Assembly: GCA_034437755.1 (NCBI GenBank)
Contig: DAOTTV010000051.1
Location: forward strand, 1 to 64,000
Origin: JAUZRW01 sp034437755
GTDB lineage: Bacteria; Chloroflexota; Anaerolineae; Aggregatilineales; Phototrophicaceae
Length of the DNA: 64,000 bases
Reading direction: 5' to 3'
In this document: positions 49,725-59,057 of the stretch, piece after piece
Numbering within the stretch: the stretch's first letter is position 1
Layout of the letters: the number at the start of each line of letters is the position of its first letter
Position numbers and translations under genes: made by a program
The notes under the pieces: model-generated
The model's database searches: none
What the model was told of the DNA's origin: nothing
Seen by the model: only the letters and a program-made list of their open reading frames with translations

Positions 49725-52526
49725 TTAGGTTGCGACGGCATCGCGCAGAGCCTCCAAGCCCGCGACCTGATCGGCGAGATGCAAACGCAAGACATGACGA
49801 TTTTCATCGAGTAGCGCCTGACGATCACCGAGCGCCTGTGCGTTCTTCAGCGTGCCGAAGCTCATGGCGGAGTCGTCCGCCCCTGCTTCGTCGGGGATGT
49901 CGAGATCAGTCGGCATATCTGCCGTGATCTGAATGAATAAGCCCTTACCGGCATCGCCCTTGTGCAATTGACCTGTGCTGTGCAAGAAGCGCGGCCCGTA
50001 GCCCACCGTGACCGCCATCTGCGTTTGATCGCGCAGGCGTGCTTGTAAATCCTGCAAGAGAGCAGTCGTCTCATCCATCGGCGTGACATAGGCGTGAAGC
50101 GCGATGTACGAACCATCTTGTGCATGATCGAGGAAAGCGTGCAGGGCATCTGCCGGACTATCCGCAGTGACAGCGCCGATGACCTGTATGCCATTGCTTT
50201 CGATGCTCACGGGTAACGTCGGGAGTTCGCCCGTTTCTTCGTAGGCTTCGATCATGGCGCGTGCCGATTGCTTTGCGGCTTCGACGTTCGGTTGGTCGAA
50301 GGGTTGGATGCCGAGGCGATAGCCAGCGACAGCAGTCGCCATCTCCCACAGGAAGAATTGCCCGCCAAGATCGTACAGATCATCCAGCTGTATCGTGACG
50401 ACCGGATACCCATCTGACACTAACGCGGCAATGGCATCATCATAGGTGGTCTCATCGCGCAGGCGCAAATAGACAAACACGCGGTCATCGCCATAGACAT
50501 CAGGCGCACCCAGCGGCTCACCGACGACCGGCAGAATACCTATGCCGTTTTTGCCCGTGCTTTCAGCAATCAATTGCTCTGCCCAATCAGCAAACGGGGC
50601 GATTTGTGGCGATAATACAAAGGTGAGTTTATCGCGTCCAGCTTTGGCGAGTTCGCCCATGATCGCGCCCAATTTGCCGCCGAGATTATCGCCTTCGGAT
50701 TCGCATTGTTGTGGATCACAGTTCAGTGCCATGATGTTGGCGCGCTCCAGCAAAAGATCAACATCCAAGCCGATCAAAGCCGCCGGCACGATGCCGAAGA
50801 ACGACAGCACCGAGTAACGCCCGCCGATATTGGGATCATTGAGGAACACGCTACGGAAGCGATAACGATCACCGATGCTTTCTAGCTTACTATGGGGGTC
50901 GGTAATGCCGATGAAATGTTGCCCCGCCTGCGTTTTATCACCATAGTGGGCGAGAGCGAGATTATAAAAATACTTGAACGCCGATAAAGTCTCGGCTGTA
51001 CCGCCGGATTTCGTCGCCACGATGAACAGCGTCTTGGTGATGTCTAGCGTCTGCTCATAATGGCGCACGTACCCCGGATCCGTACTGTCAAGCACATGCA
51101 GATCGAGTCCATCGCTCTGATCACCGAAGACACGACTGAAAACTTCCGGCGCGAGACTACTGCCCCCCATGCCCAGCAACAGCACGTCAGTATAGCCGGC
51201 CGTACGCACCGCATGTACCAGATGATGAATGCGATCGAGATCCGACTGCACGTGTTCCATGATCATCAACCAGCCGAGGCGATTGCTGATTTCAGTCGGG
51301 TCATCTGCCCACACCGTATGATCATGTTCCCAGATGCGGCGCATGATGTTATCACTGCCAATTTGCGTCAGTGCCTCATCAACAGCGGCTTGGTAATCCC
51401 CAAGGTCTGCCGAGAGGCTATAGAACTCCCCCGCGATTTTATCCCGCTTCGCCTGGATGCTGTCCATCAAACCTGCGAAAGAGTCCGCGAATTTCTCCAC
51501 GCCGACATCCTGCAAATTCTTGGTGATCGCGTCATAATCGACCCCGCTGGCTTTCAATTGGTCGATGGTAGCCACTGCTTGATCGAGATCGACCGTCAGT
51601 GTCTCGGCGAGAGCGCCATGATCGATGAATTTATCGATGGTATCAGGCGGCGCAGTATTGACCGTATGCGCGCCGATTAACTCATCGACATATTTCACGT
51701 CCGAATAGCTCTCGTCTTTAGTGCTGGTCGATGCCCATAGCGGACGTTGCACGCGTGCGCCCTGATTCGCCAGCGCTAACCAGCGCGGGTTATCGGGGTT
51801 AAAAATTTCCAGAAAGCGTCTGTAAGCCGCCTTGGCATTCGCCACAGCGATCTGACCGCGCAATTCAGCATGACCGATCTCGTCGAGTGCTTCATCCATA
51901 TCAGTCTCAACACGGCTGACAAAGAAAGACGCAACCGACGCAACCTGTCCGGGGTCGCCGTCATTCTCAACTAGTGTTTCTAATCCACTCATATAGGCTT
52001 CAGTGACGTTATCATAATCTTGCAGAGAGAACATCAAGGTGATGTTGATGTTGATGCCTTCGCTGATGAGCGTTTGAATAGCGGGGATGCCTTCCGGCGT
52101 GGCGGGTACTTTAATCAGGACATTCGGGCGATCAACGGCTTTATATAGGCGGCGCGCTTCGTCGATTGTGCCCTGTGTATCGCGGGCGAGTGTCGGGCTG
52201 ACTTCCAGGCTCACGTAGCCATCAGCACCGTTGCTCTCATCGTAGACGGGACGGAACAGATCAGTCGCCTGCTGAATATCTTCGATCACGAGCGCTTCAT
52301 AAATCTCTGTCGCGGATTTACCAGCTCGCACCAGGTCAGCGATCGCGTCGTCGTAATCATCGCTATTACCGATTGCTTTCTGGAAGATGGACGGATTCGA
52401 TGTTACGCCCCGTACACCGCGGTCAATTTCGGCTTGCATCCCGCCATCTTCTAAAAATTGACGACGGATATAATCAATCCAGATGGATTGGCCGTACTTG
52501 TTATACAAATCATGGAGTTTGGTCAT
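49725..52526 (-). CDS. tal-pgi: Bifunctional transaldolase / glucose-6-phosphate isomerase
   Basis: A 933-residue fusion. The N-terminal 370 residues are a transaldolase with RGVTSNPSIFQKAIG and the Schiff-base lysine in PNVLIKVPATPEG (Lys139). The C-terminal part from about 385 is a glucose-6-phosphate isomerase SIS-type domain (VLLLGMGGSSLAPEVF, FIVATKSGGTAETLSAF). This couples the non-oxidative pentose phosphate pathway to glucose 6-phosphate. The open frame extends to 52577, but GGGAGA just before the ATG at 52526 sets the start. Such fusions are known in cyanobacteria and Chloroflexota. Operon with gnd. Confidence 0.95.
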   Translation of the reverse strand: MTKLHDLYNKYGQSIWIDYIRRQFLEDGGMQAEIDRGVRGVTSNPSIFQKAIGNSDDYDDAIADLVRAGKSATEIYEALVIEDIQQATDLFRPVYDESNGADGYVSLEVSPTLARDTQGTIDEARRLYKAVDRPNVLIKVPATPEGIPAIQTLISEGININITLMFSLQDYDNVTEAYMSGLETLVENDGDPGQVASVASFFVSRVETDMDEALDEIGHAELRGQIAVANAKAAYRRFLEIFNPDNPRWLALANQGARVQRPLWASTSTKDESYSDVKYVDELIGAHTVNTAPPDTIDKFIDHGALAETLTVDLDQAVATIDQLKASGVDYDAITKNLQDVGVEKFADSFAGLMDSIQAKRDKIAGEFYSLSADLGDYQAAVDEALTQIGSDNIMRRIWEHDHTVWADDPTEISNRLGWLMIMEHVQSDLDRIHHLVHAVRTAGYTDVLLLGMGGSSLAPEVFSRVFGDQSDGLDLHVLDSTDPGYVRHYEQTLDITKTLFIVATKSGGTAETLSAFKYFYNLALAHYGDKTQAGQHFIGITDPHSKLESIGDRYRFRSVFLNDPNIGGRYSVLSFFGIVPAALIGLDVDLLLERANIMALNCDPQQCESEGDNLGGKLGAIMGELAKAGRDKLTFVLSPQIAPFADWAEQLIAESTGKNGIGILPVVGEPLGAPDVYGDDRVFVYLRLRDETTYDDAIAALVSDGYPVVTIQLDDLYDLGGQFFLWEMATAVAGYRLGIQPFDQPNVEAAKQSARAMIEAYEETGELPTLPVSIESNGIQVIGAVTADSPADALHAFLDHAQDGSYIALHAYVTPMDETTALLQDLQARLRDQTQMAVTVGYGPRFLHSTGQLHKGDAGKGLFIQITADMPTDLDIPDEAGADDSAMSFGTLKNAQALGDRQALLDENRHVLRLHLADQVAGLEALRDAVAT

Positions 52527-52765
52527 AGTTTCTCCCAGTGGGTTAGATATGCGTTTCACTCTCAACGTGTAACACATTTCTGTTAAATTAACACATTAAA
52601 TACGTGAATTACTCACGATCATAGACTTCTCAGTTCTTGGACGAAGCTGTACGATAGAGACTTACGTCGATTTATCACTTTTTTACACGATTATGTCACA
52701 GCAAGCGTCAGCATCTCGCATCGGGACACACATCACACGACAGCTTGATAAGGATACGATGAATT

Positions 52766-53650
52766 ATGCGTCAAATTATCTGGGCACTATGGGCAAGTGC
52801 CCGTCCGTTACAACTATTAGCTGTCCTCGGTGTTGCCTATACTGGCATGATTATCGCGTATGTACGCGCTGATACATTCAGCTTAGGCGGACTCATCGGA
52901 GCATCACTGGCATTAGTCGGGGTCGCGCTCTCAATTCATCATGCCAACGAGTATGCCGACATCGAGACGGATAGACTGACTGAACGGACAAAATTTTCGG
53001 GCGGTAGCGGGGCACTGGTCAGCGTGCCACAAGCCCGCCACTACTTACCCTACAGCATGACCATCGAAGCCTTAGCCGGGATCATATGCGGGGTTATCGT
53101 TGGTTTGCCCACTACGGCACTGGTCATCTTGCTCATCGGTACAATCGGCGGTTGGATGTACTCATTACCGCCCTTGCGGCTAGCGTGGCGAGGTTGGGGT
53201 GAATTAACGAATGCATTGCTCGGTGGTACTCTGCTGATGAGCTTCGGCTACAGCGCGCAAACAGGGACAATCGACGCTTTTATTGTGGTCGTCAGCGTGC
53301 CGTTCACACTGCTCAACTTCAATAATTTGCTCGCTACCCAATACGCTGATAAAGATGCCGATGTACAAGTTGGCAAATACTCGCTCGCCACGCGCTATGA
53401 CTTAGGCTGGCTCAGCGCGCTCTATATCACGGGATTACTTGTGAGCAGTGGCTTGTGGATTTATCTGACGAATCGTCTATTACCGTGGCAATTGCTAGTG
53501 TTCTTCGTGCCAGTCGTGGCACTCGGTCTATTAGGAGCGCGAGACTACTACAAAGGGCGTGCGCCGCATTTCAGCGTTTACGCAATGGTGACGATGCTCG
53601 TGGGACAATTAGTGGGGTGGGGGATGGTCGCAATCCCCATCCCCGCTTGA
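52766..53650 (+). CDS. UbiA family prenyltransferase (MenA-like)
   Basis: Membrane prenyltransferase, 294 residues with about eight to nine helices. The first aspartate-rich motif is NEYADIETDRLTER (Asn61-Asp69) and the second is QYADKDADVQVGKYSLATR. This pattern fits 1,4-dihydroxy-2-naphthoate prenyltransferase or a related quinone-synthesis enzyme. No men gene is adjacent, so the aromatic substrate is not certain. AAGGA lies eleven bases before the ATG. It converges with gpmI, only one base separating the stops. Confidence 0.85.
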   Translation: MRQIIWALWASARPLQLLAVLGVAYTGMIIAYVRADTFSLGGLIGASLALVGVALSIHHANEYADIETDRLTERTKFSGGSGALVSVPQARHYLPYSMTIEALAGIICGVIVGLPTTALVILLIGTIGGWMYSLPPLRLAWRGWGELTNALLGGTLLMSFGYSAQTGTIDAFIVVVSVPFTLLNFNNLLATQYADKDADVQVGKYSLATRYDLGWLSALYITGLLVSSGLWIYLTNRLLPWQLLVFFVPVVALGLLGARDYYKGRAPHFSVYAMVTMLVGQLVGWGMVAIPIPA

Positions 53651-53651
53651 G

Positions 53652-55196
53652 TTAGTCCTCTGTTTCGCGCCATGCATCAATCAGTGATTGTCCGGTCATC
53701 GCCGATGGCTGATCCAAATTCAGCAGATCAAGTACAGTCGGCGCGATATCTGCCAGCTTGCCGCGTGGCTTCAGTGCATAATAGCCCGCACCGATGACAA
53801 ATAAAGCAACCGGATTCGTCGTATGGTAGGTGTGAGCTTCACCGGTCGATAATTCGATCATGCGCTCACAGTTACCATGATCGGCAGTGACGATCACAAC
53901 GCCGCCTTTTGCTGTGACAGCATCGACCAAACGACCAACACATTCATCGACTGTTTCAACGGCTTTGATCGCCGCGCCTAACGACCCCGTATGCCCGACC
54001 ATATCGGGGTTGGCATAGTTAATCAGGATGAAGCTGTCGTCACCTTCTTCAATGCGTGCGAGCGTCGCTTCGGTGAGTTCATAGGCGCTCATCTCCGGCT
54101 TTTCATCGTAGGTTGCAACATCTTTAGGAGACTGAATGATAGCGCGATCTTCACCAACAAACGGAGCTTCGCGACGACCACCGAAGAAAAAGGTCACATG
54201 CGGGTACTTCTCCGTCTCTGCGCTGTGATACTGTGCCAGACCAGCATCACTGATGACTTCTGAGAGCGTGTTCTCCAGATTGTCCTTGCCGAATAACACC
54301 TGCACTGGTAATTCATTCATGTAGTTGGTGAAGGTCACAATCTCTAAATCATCGATCGGCTCACCGTCGAAGCCCTCAACATCATCTAGCGAGAATGCCT
54401 GCACAATTTGCCGCATACGATCCGCGCGGAAGTTATAGAATACCAGCGCATCACCAGCATCAATCGTCGCGCCATCTGCTGAGCCGATCACAGTCGGCAG
54501 GATGAACTCATCGGTCACGCCGGCATCATACGATGCTTGTATCGCTTCAGTCGCGCGCGCCGCCATCTCATCAGCTTGATGAAATGCCATCGCATCATAG
54601 GCTTGGCGTGTGCGCTCCCAGCGTTTATCGCGATCCATCGCGTAATAGCGACCGCTGACAGTAGCAATACGCCCGTGGTTGTTCTGCTCAATGTAAGCTT
54701 CGATCTGGCGCACGAAAGTGATACCACTCTCAGTCGGGGTATCGCGCCCATCAGTGATGATGTGAAGCACTGGTTCGATGTCATAGGTGCGGGTTATATC
54801 GAGCAGGGCGAAGAGATGATCGATATGACTATGAACGCCACCATCGCTGATGAGACCGATCAAATGTAACTTGCCCCCTGCTTGGGCTTTCCGGAAAGCA
54901 TTCTGTAGACCGCTCATATCGGCTAAGGTCTCTTCACGAATAGCTTTGTAAATACGCGTGATGTCCTGATAGACAACACGCCCCGCGCCGAGATTCAAGT
55001 GACCGACTTCAGAATTGCCCATCTGACCATCGACGAGACCGACAGCCTCGCCCGACGCATCAATCACACTGCGTTCGCGGTGCGCCATCCAATGATCGTA
55101 ATTGGGCGTGTGTGCGTGCAAAATAGCATTGCCAGCTTCCATTTGACGCATACCCCAACCATCAAGAATCACAAGCATCACAGGTTTATTTACCAT
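53652..55196 (-). CDS. gpmI: Cofactor-independent phosphoglycerate mutase
   Basis: Interconverts 3- and 2-phosphoglycerate using two Mn ions and a phosphoserine. The 514 residues begin PVMLVILDGWGMR with the first metal Asp, the nucleophile is Ser62 in QMGNSEVGHLNLGAGR, and the C-terminal metal cluster is in VIVTADHGNCE and HTYHTTNPV. Length and layout are typical. Monocistronic, 78 bases upstream of the YhhN gene's stop. Confidence 0.96.
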   Translation of the reverse strand: MVNKPVMLVILDGWGMRQMEAGNAILHAHTPNYDHWMAHRERSVIDASGEAVGLVDGQMGNSEVGHLNLGAGRVVYQDITRIYKAIREETLADMSGLQNAFRKAQAGGKLHLIGLISDGGVHSHIDHLFALLDITRTYDIEPVLHIITDGRDTPTESGITFVRQIEAYIEQNNHGRIATVSGRYYAMDRDKRWERTRQAYDAMAFHQADEMAARATEAIQASYDAGVTDEFILPTVIGSADGATIDAGDALVFYNFRADRMRQIVQAFSLDDVEGFDGEPIDDLEIVTFTNYMNELPVQVLFGKDNLENTLSEVISDAGLAQYHSAETEKYPHVTFFFGGRREAPFVGEDRAIIQSPKDVATYDEKPEMSAYELTEATLARIEEGDDSFILINYANPDMVGHTGSLGAAIKAVETVDECVGRLVDAVTAKGGVVIVTADHGNCERMIELSTGEAHTYHTTNPVALFVIGAGYYALKPRGKLADIAPTVLDLLNLDQPSAMTGQSLIDAWRETED

Positions 55197-55274
55197 GCGT
55201 TCGCCTTTCCTATTGCGTAGATGTCATTGACAAAGACTCAGAAAAAATAGTAAGTGAGCGGTGTAAACACTATG

Positions 55275-56021
55275 TTATGATTGCGTTACTAATTGTACAA
55301 TAGCGGCTATCGCCATTCCAAAGACGATCAACAGTTGTCCCGGGCCGTGAGTTAACCAAACAACATCACCAATTGATTTGAATTTGAGATTGTTGAACAA
55401 ATGCGCCGCAAGAACAAGATCGCTGAACAAGAATAAACCCGCCCCGATCGTGATAATCCAGAACACCGGTTGGATTACCGCAATCCCCATCGCAACACCT
55501 ACTGTTGTCGCCAGCAAGATCGCATAGGGCAGGGCAAAATACTGAAGTGACTGCAAATCACGCTTGTAGAAGACAACAAAATACCATGCGAAGAACACGA
55601 GTAACCACCAGATGACCAACAACCACAAATTTACAAGTGTGATGTTCAGCGTTAGAGATGTGCGAAGCATACCGAAGATATATGCTAGATGACCAATGCC
55701 AAAAACCAACATGCCATAGAGGACATGATTATCAACCGGAACAACTTCCGCCATAAAAACATCACCCAAAAAGCTGAAGGTCATACCAATGGCAAACCAT
55801 AAAGAGAGATCACTCGCTTGTGTGCCCTGTGCAATGATGAACCATAGCCATGCGCCCATCACTAACATAAACGAGGATGTCAAGCGCATCGGGCGCGAGA
55901 TGCGGTGCGTCTGCTCAACATTGAGACGACCTACAACAAACCCACCAAATAAGAGACTTGCCCACATGATGAGTAAATACACGACTAGACTAACTTCAAT
56001 CCACGTAATCGGCAATAACAT
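55275..56021 (-). CDS. YhhN family membrane protein (lysoplasmalogenase-like)
   Basis: A 248-residue protein with eight hydrophobic segments. The conserved YhhN motifs are seen in MTFSFLGDVFMAEVVP, VFGIGHLAYIFGM and GAGLFLFSDLVLAA, with the aspartates of LGD and SD on helices. In vertebrates TMEM86B of this family hydrolyses lysoplasmalogens; the bacterial role is not settled. A GTG at 56030 is in frame, but GGAG eight bases before the ATG at 56021 is preferred. Confidence 0.82.
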   Translation of the reverse strand: MLLPITWIEVSLVVYLLIMWASLLFGGFVVGRLNVEQTHRISRPMRLTSSFMLVMGAWLWFIIAQGTQASDLSLWFAIGMTFSFLGDVFMAEVVPVDNHVLYGMLVFGIGHLAYIFGMLRTSLTLNITLVNLWLLVIWWLLVFFAWYFVVFYKRDLQSLQYFALPYAILLATTVGVAMGIAVIQPVFWIITIGAGLFLFSDLVLAAHLFNNLKFKSIGDVVWLTHGPGQLLIVFGMAIAAIVQLVTQS

Positions 56022-56436
56022 GCTGCACACTCCATGAGAAAGAGATTAGCTTTAGATTAGCAATCATTGTAACGCAAAGCCGGCAAAAGCGCACGACATT
56101 CATCAGTCGAAGGTCTACGAACAAGTTGTCATGAGGATTTACGATAGCGAATCCGTTGCATAATAGACACATAACTACTCAGCCCTCACCCTAAGTCCCT
56201 CTCCTGACCGCCTATGTGGCTAGGAGAGGGACTTCAACCGTGCTTGTCTTGAGGGCAGAAGCTGGCGTAAATCAATTGACCTGAGTAGTTACATGGACAC
56301 ACTATGGCTCACCATTACAATCCGTTAGAACTTGGATCACAGAAAACACCCTCTGCCGATTATTCTATAATAGTCATCTACTATAACAGTCTATACAATA
56401 CCTCGAGTTAAGATATAAAAACCTAAGGATAGAGAC
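56022..56436. other. Intergenic region containing repeat A copy 3
   Basis: No gene is visible. The central part is repeat A copy 3 (56171-56292). The stretch after it (56300-56436) is AT-rich and should hold the response regulator promoter; AAGGAT precedes that gene. Confidence 0.6.
56171..56292 (-). repeat. Short palindromic repeat A, copy 3 (most complete)
   Basis: Both ends are intact inverted repeats, AACTACTCAG at 56173-56182 and CTGAGTAGTT at 56281-56290. They are bordered by ACAT on each side (56169-56172 and 56291-56294), which could be a 4-base target duplication. The core hairpin lies between. Relative to copies 1 and 2 it is inverted and has a 2-base deletion in the hairpin loop region. 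The size of about 120 bases, terminal inverted repeats and lack of coding fit a MITE. Confidence 0.85.
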
Positions 56437-56871
56437 ATGACAACCAAAACAATTATGCTGGTTGATGACATCAAGACAAATTTAGAATTATTAGAGGACA
56501 TCATGACAATGGGTAACTATCGCGTGATTAAAGCAACATCAGGAGCAGAAGCACTAGCGTTATTAGAAGACGAAACGCCTGATATTTTCGCACTAGATGT
56601 GATGATGCCAGAGATGAGCGGTTTTGAGTTGTGCGAGCATATCAAAGCCAAAGATCGCTTCAAGGAAACTCCTGTGATATTCATCAGCGCTTACTATGAT
56701 CGAGAAGAGAAAAAACGTGCAGAAACATTGGGCGTGACGGAATACATCGCCAAGCCTTACAGCGTGACAGATGTCCTGACGCGCGTCAACCACCTGATTG
56801 AGCAATCAAGTCGATATATAAACAACAAAAATAAAGATAACAATCAAGGTGACCAAACATCTTCAAATTAA
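56437..56871 (+). CDS. Orphan single-domain response regulator
   Basis: A 144-residue CheY-like receiver: acidic pocket VDD (Asp10, Asp11), phospho-acceptor Asp54 in FALDVMMPEMSGFELC, Ser84 in FISAYY and Lys106 in IAKPYS. No output domain follows, only about 20 polar residues rich in Asn, Lys and Asp. No kinase gene is adjacent; the soluble kinase at 10391-11188 lacks a regulator, but a link is speculative. Codon use is AT-richer than in most of the window. AAGGA precedes the ATG. Confidence 0.92.
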   Translation: MTTKTIMLVDDIKTNLELLEDIMTMGNYRVIKATSGAEALALLEDETPDIFALDVMMPEMSGFELCEHIKAKDRFKETPVIFISAYYDREEKKRAETLGVTEYIAKPYSVTDVLTRVNHLIEQSSRYINNKNKDNNQGDQTSSN

Positions 56872-56927
56872 ACAAAGACCAGAATCGTCAATAAATCACC
56901 AAATTTTCCGTACAAATTATACAGACT

Positions 56928-56965
56928 CATCAATCCCGCTGAGAAAAATGGCGGGATTACTTGAT
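56928..56965 (+). terminator. Hairpin after the response regulator
   Basis: AATCCCGC at 56932-56939 pairs with GCGGGATT at 56951-56958, and flanking ATCA/TTGAT can extend the stem. No T-run. Probable transcript end. Confidence 0.5.
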
Positions 56966-57087
56966 ACAAGCGACATTAATGTGGTATTCTTGGAAAGAAG
57001 TAAAGAGATACACAAGTGACCGGAATATTCTGCTAAAAGAGAGTGACGTGGTGTTTTGTAAGACTTTTTGCGAGGCAGTTTAAAAGC

Positions 57088-57140
57088 GTGTCCGAGTTGC
57101 ACCCCGGTAGTCCTGCTAGAGACTAATGTAACTCGGACAC
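57088..57140 (+). repeat. 11-base inverted repeat with nested hairpin before the primase gene
   Basis: GTGTCCGAGTT at 57088-57098 and AACTCGGACAC at 57130-57140 pair perfectly; inside, TAGTC at 57108-57112 and GACTA at 57121-57125 form a second stem. It could be a structured RNA, a protein-binding palindrome or a replication site of a mobile element. It is not found elsewhere in the window. Confidence 0.6.
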
Positions 57141-57182
57141 TCCACAAATACCTGTTTGTACGAGATGTACGCACTAGGTTTT

Positions 57183-57208
57183 GCAAGTCACCTTGCTCTC
57201 ACAAGGGA
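57183..57208 (+). promoter_or_regulatory. Mutually exclusive hairpins covering the primase ribosome binding site
   Basis: GCAAG-TCAC-CTTGC at 57183-57196 and CCTTG-CTCTCA-CAAGG at 57191-57206 share CTTG and cannot form together. The second buries the AAGGGA Shine-Dalgarno (57203-57208), ten bases before the start codon. A translational on/off switch is possible, but the stems are only five base pairs. Confidence 0.4.
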
Positions 57209-57218
57209 ACATTAAACT

Positions 57219-59018
57219 ATGAACATTATACCGTATAACCCCACCAATATACAAGTCAGTATCACTGAGGAGAGTGATGATTCACTAAGTTGCGCTGATT
57301 TCCAGCAGATTTTAGGGAAATATAAGACCCCACTCGTACGCGAAGCACAGCGACTTTATGACATGGGTTTGAACGTATTTCCGCAACCAATCGGGAAGAA
57401 AGGCGGTTACGCGTGGAAACGTCTCCAGTACACTCGCCTCAATCGTGATGACCGTGACTTCGGCATTGAGACCCTATTCGCCGGATCAGCCAACCTTGCG
57501 ATCATGTGCGGGCGCACTAGCAATAACCTCTTCGTTATCGACTGCGAGACGAAACCAGCACTCGCATATCATATGCAAAAAATGCAAGAGCGCAACATCC
57601 CACTGTGGGTGGTTGAGACCGTTCGGGGCGGTCACATCTACCTGCGCGCTAGCAATGGCGAAGTCCACAACCAACAACTACAAGATGCCGAGATCAAAGG
57701 ATGCAACGGCTATGTTCTAGCACCGCCATCGATCCATCCAACCGGCGTACGCTACAAATGGGTAATACAAACGAGTGATGAAATACCGACTATCAACAGC
57801 TACAAGGTCGATTGGCTGATTGATGCCGATGGGTTGCCGACAAGCCTAGAGATTGATGATGACTACGACTATCGACCGGGGAAATGGTCGTATGATCCGA
57901 TCTCGCCCAGTTCTAACCTCTCAAACAGGACATGGGACTACATCAGGAATGGTCATACCATCGCCGAAGGAACACGCAATGATCGACTCTTCGCCGCCGC
58001 CTGTGATTTGCTAGGTAACCATTATACACCCAGCGAAGTTGAGAATATCCTGCTACCGATTGCACTCGCAAGCGGACTGAACACGTATGAGATTGAACAA
58101 ACGCTACGCAGTGCGTCAAGTAAAGAACGTCAGCCGAGCCGACCTGAGACAAAAACAATTGATGAAAATCTCGTGTGGCGGTATGCACTCCTGTGGGGAA
58201 CAAGCTACAAGTGGCACGGACGTACACAATCAACTGATAGAGCCTTGTTTTTAGCACTTATTGAACGATGCCGCGTCGCCAGCAATGACCGTGATATTTT
58301 CAGAGCCAGCGTACGCGAATTAGCACAACTCGCCAAATTAGGCACAAATACTGTTCGTAAAAGCATCACAAGATTGACAAACCAAAATATCATCCAACGA
58401 GTTGGCAACGATAGGGGTAGTGGAGCTAATCTATGGCAATTCAACTTAAAGATCATTGAACGAGGAAAGAAGCTAGAGTTGAATATGGATACAGTAAGTC
58501 TGCCCCCCCACTGGATAAGATATAGTGACTCTCTTTTCAATTCGGAGATTGTCGAGCGAGGCGCTTTAGGACATTCTGTGACATTCGTCTATCAGTATTT
58601 GCAAACCGCCGAAGTGCCGATGATGCCTTCTGCGATTGCAACTGTGCTTGGTTTATCGATCAATCAAATTAACTATGCGCTTCGTAAATTGCGCGATTTT
58701 GATCTGCTAGTACGACATTCAGTAGGGTGGTTCTGTAAAGGTATATCTCTGGCAGAGATTGAGACGCGAGTTTTTGCATGTGTACCGAACAAGCAAAAGA
58801 GCGATCGTCGTAAGCGACGTTTTGCCCGTGAGCGTCAGCGTTTTGCTGGGTATTTGATGCTTACGAGCCGTTATTATGCCGACGGTCATGCTTATTTGCA
58901 GGCGATTCGACGTGAGCAGGAGTGTCAAAAGCTCCTGTCTGATCCACTTGTGCAAGTGGGACTAGAGCTTGGTGGCGTGATTGCGCTGGAGTCAGGTGGC
59001 TATCTAGCATTGCGTTGA
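57219..59018 (+). CDS. Primase-polymerase (AEP) protein with PriCT-like and winged-helix domains
   Basis: The 599-residue protein matches the bifunctional primase-polymerase family of plasmids, phages and integrative elements. Residues about 40-205 have LFVIDCE (Asp108, Glu110; DxE instead of the usual DxD), ETVRGGHIYLR (His139) and GYVLAPPSIHPTG. A PriCT-like helical segment lies near 250-310, then a winged helix (VRELAQLAKLGTNTVRKSI) and a second one (ATVLGLSINQINYALRKLRD), and a basic tail. No helicase domain. It could start replication of a lost or degraded element, or act as a host-kept primase. No integrase or att site is seen. Confidence 0.78.
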   Translation: MNIIPYNPTNIQVSITEESDDSLSCADFQQILGKYKTPLVREAQRLYDMGLNVFPQPIGKKGGYAWKRLQYTRLNRDDRDFGIETLFAGSANLAIMCGRTSNNLFVIDCETKPALAYHMQKMQERNIPLWVVETVRGGHIYLRASNGEVHNQQLQDAEIKGCNGYVLAPPSIHPTGVRYKWVIQTSDEIPTINSYKVDWLIDADGLPTSLEIDDDYDYRPGKWSYDPISPSSNLSNRTWDYIRNGHTIAEGTRNDRLFAAACDLLGNHYTPSEVENILLPIALASGLNTYEIEQTLRSASSKERQPSRPETKTIDENLVWRYALLWGTSYKWHGRTQSTDRALFLALIERCRVASNDRDIFRASVRELAQLAKLGTNTVRKSITRLTNQNIIQRVGNDRGSGANLWQFNLKIIERGKKLELNMDTVSLPPHWIRYSDSLFNSEIVERGALGHSVTFVYQYLQTAEVPMMPSAIATVLGLSINQINYALRKLRDFDLLVRHSVGWFCKGISLAEIETRVFACVPNKQKSDRRKRRFARERQRFAGYLMLTSRYYADGHAYLQAIRREQECQKLLSDPLVQVGLELGGVIALESGGYLALR

Positions 59019-59041
59019 GGGTGTGATAATTGCTCACACCC
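59019..59041. terminator. Hairpin between the primase gene and the BMP gene
   Basis: GGGTGTG at 59019-59025 pairs with CACACCC at 59035-59041, beginning right after the TGA. The two genes converge here. No T-run. Confidence 0.55.
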
Positions 59042-59057
59042 CCTACAATTGCACCAC

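Larger units (their letters stand above)
56872..57218 (+). other. AT-rich intergenic region with several inverted repeats
   Basis: 347 bases without a gene between the response regulator and the primase gene. They hold a terminator-like hairpin, a long inverted repeat and a switch-like leader, listed separately. Confidence 0.6.

Noticed and set aside
51060..51680. 206-codon plus-strand frame within the transaldolase/isomerase gene
   Set aside because: Antisense to conserved sequence; no Shine-Dalgarno and no recognisable product.
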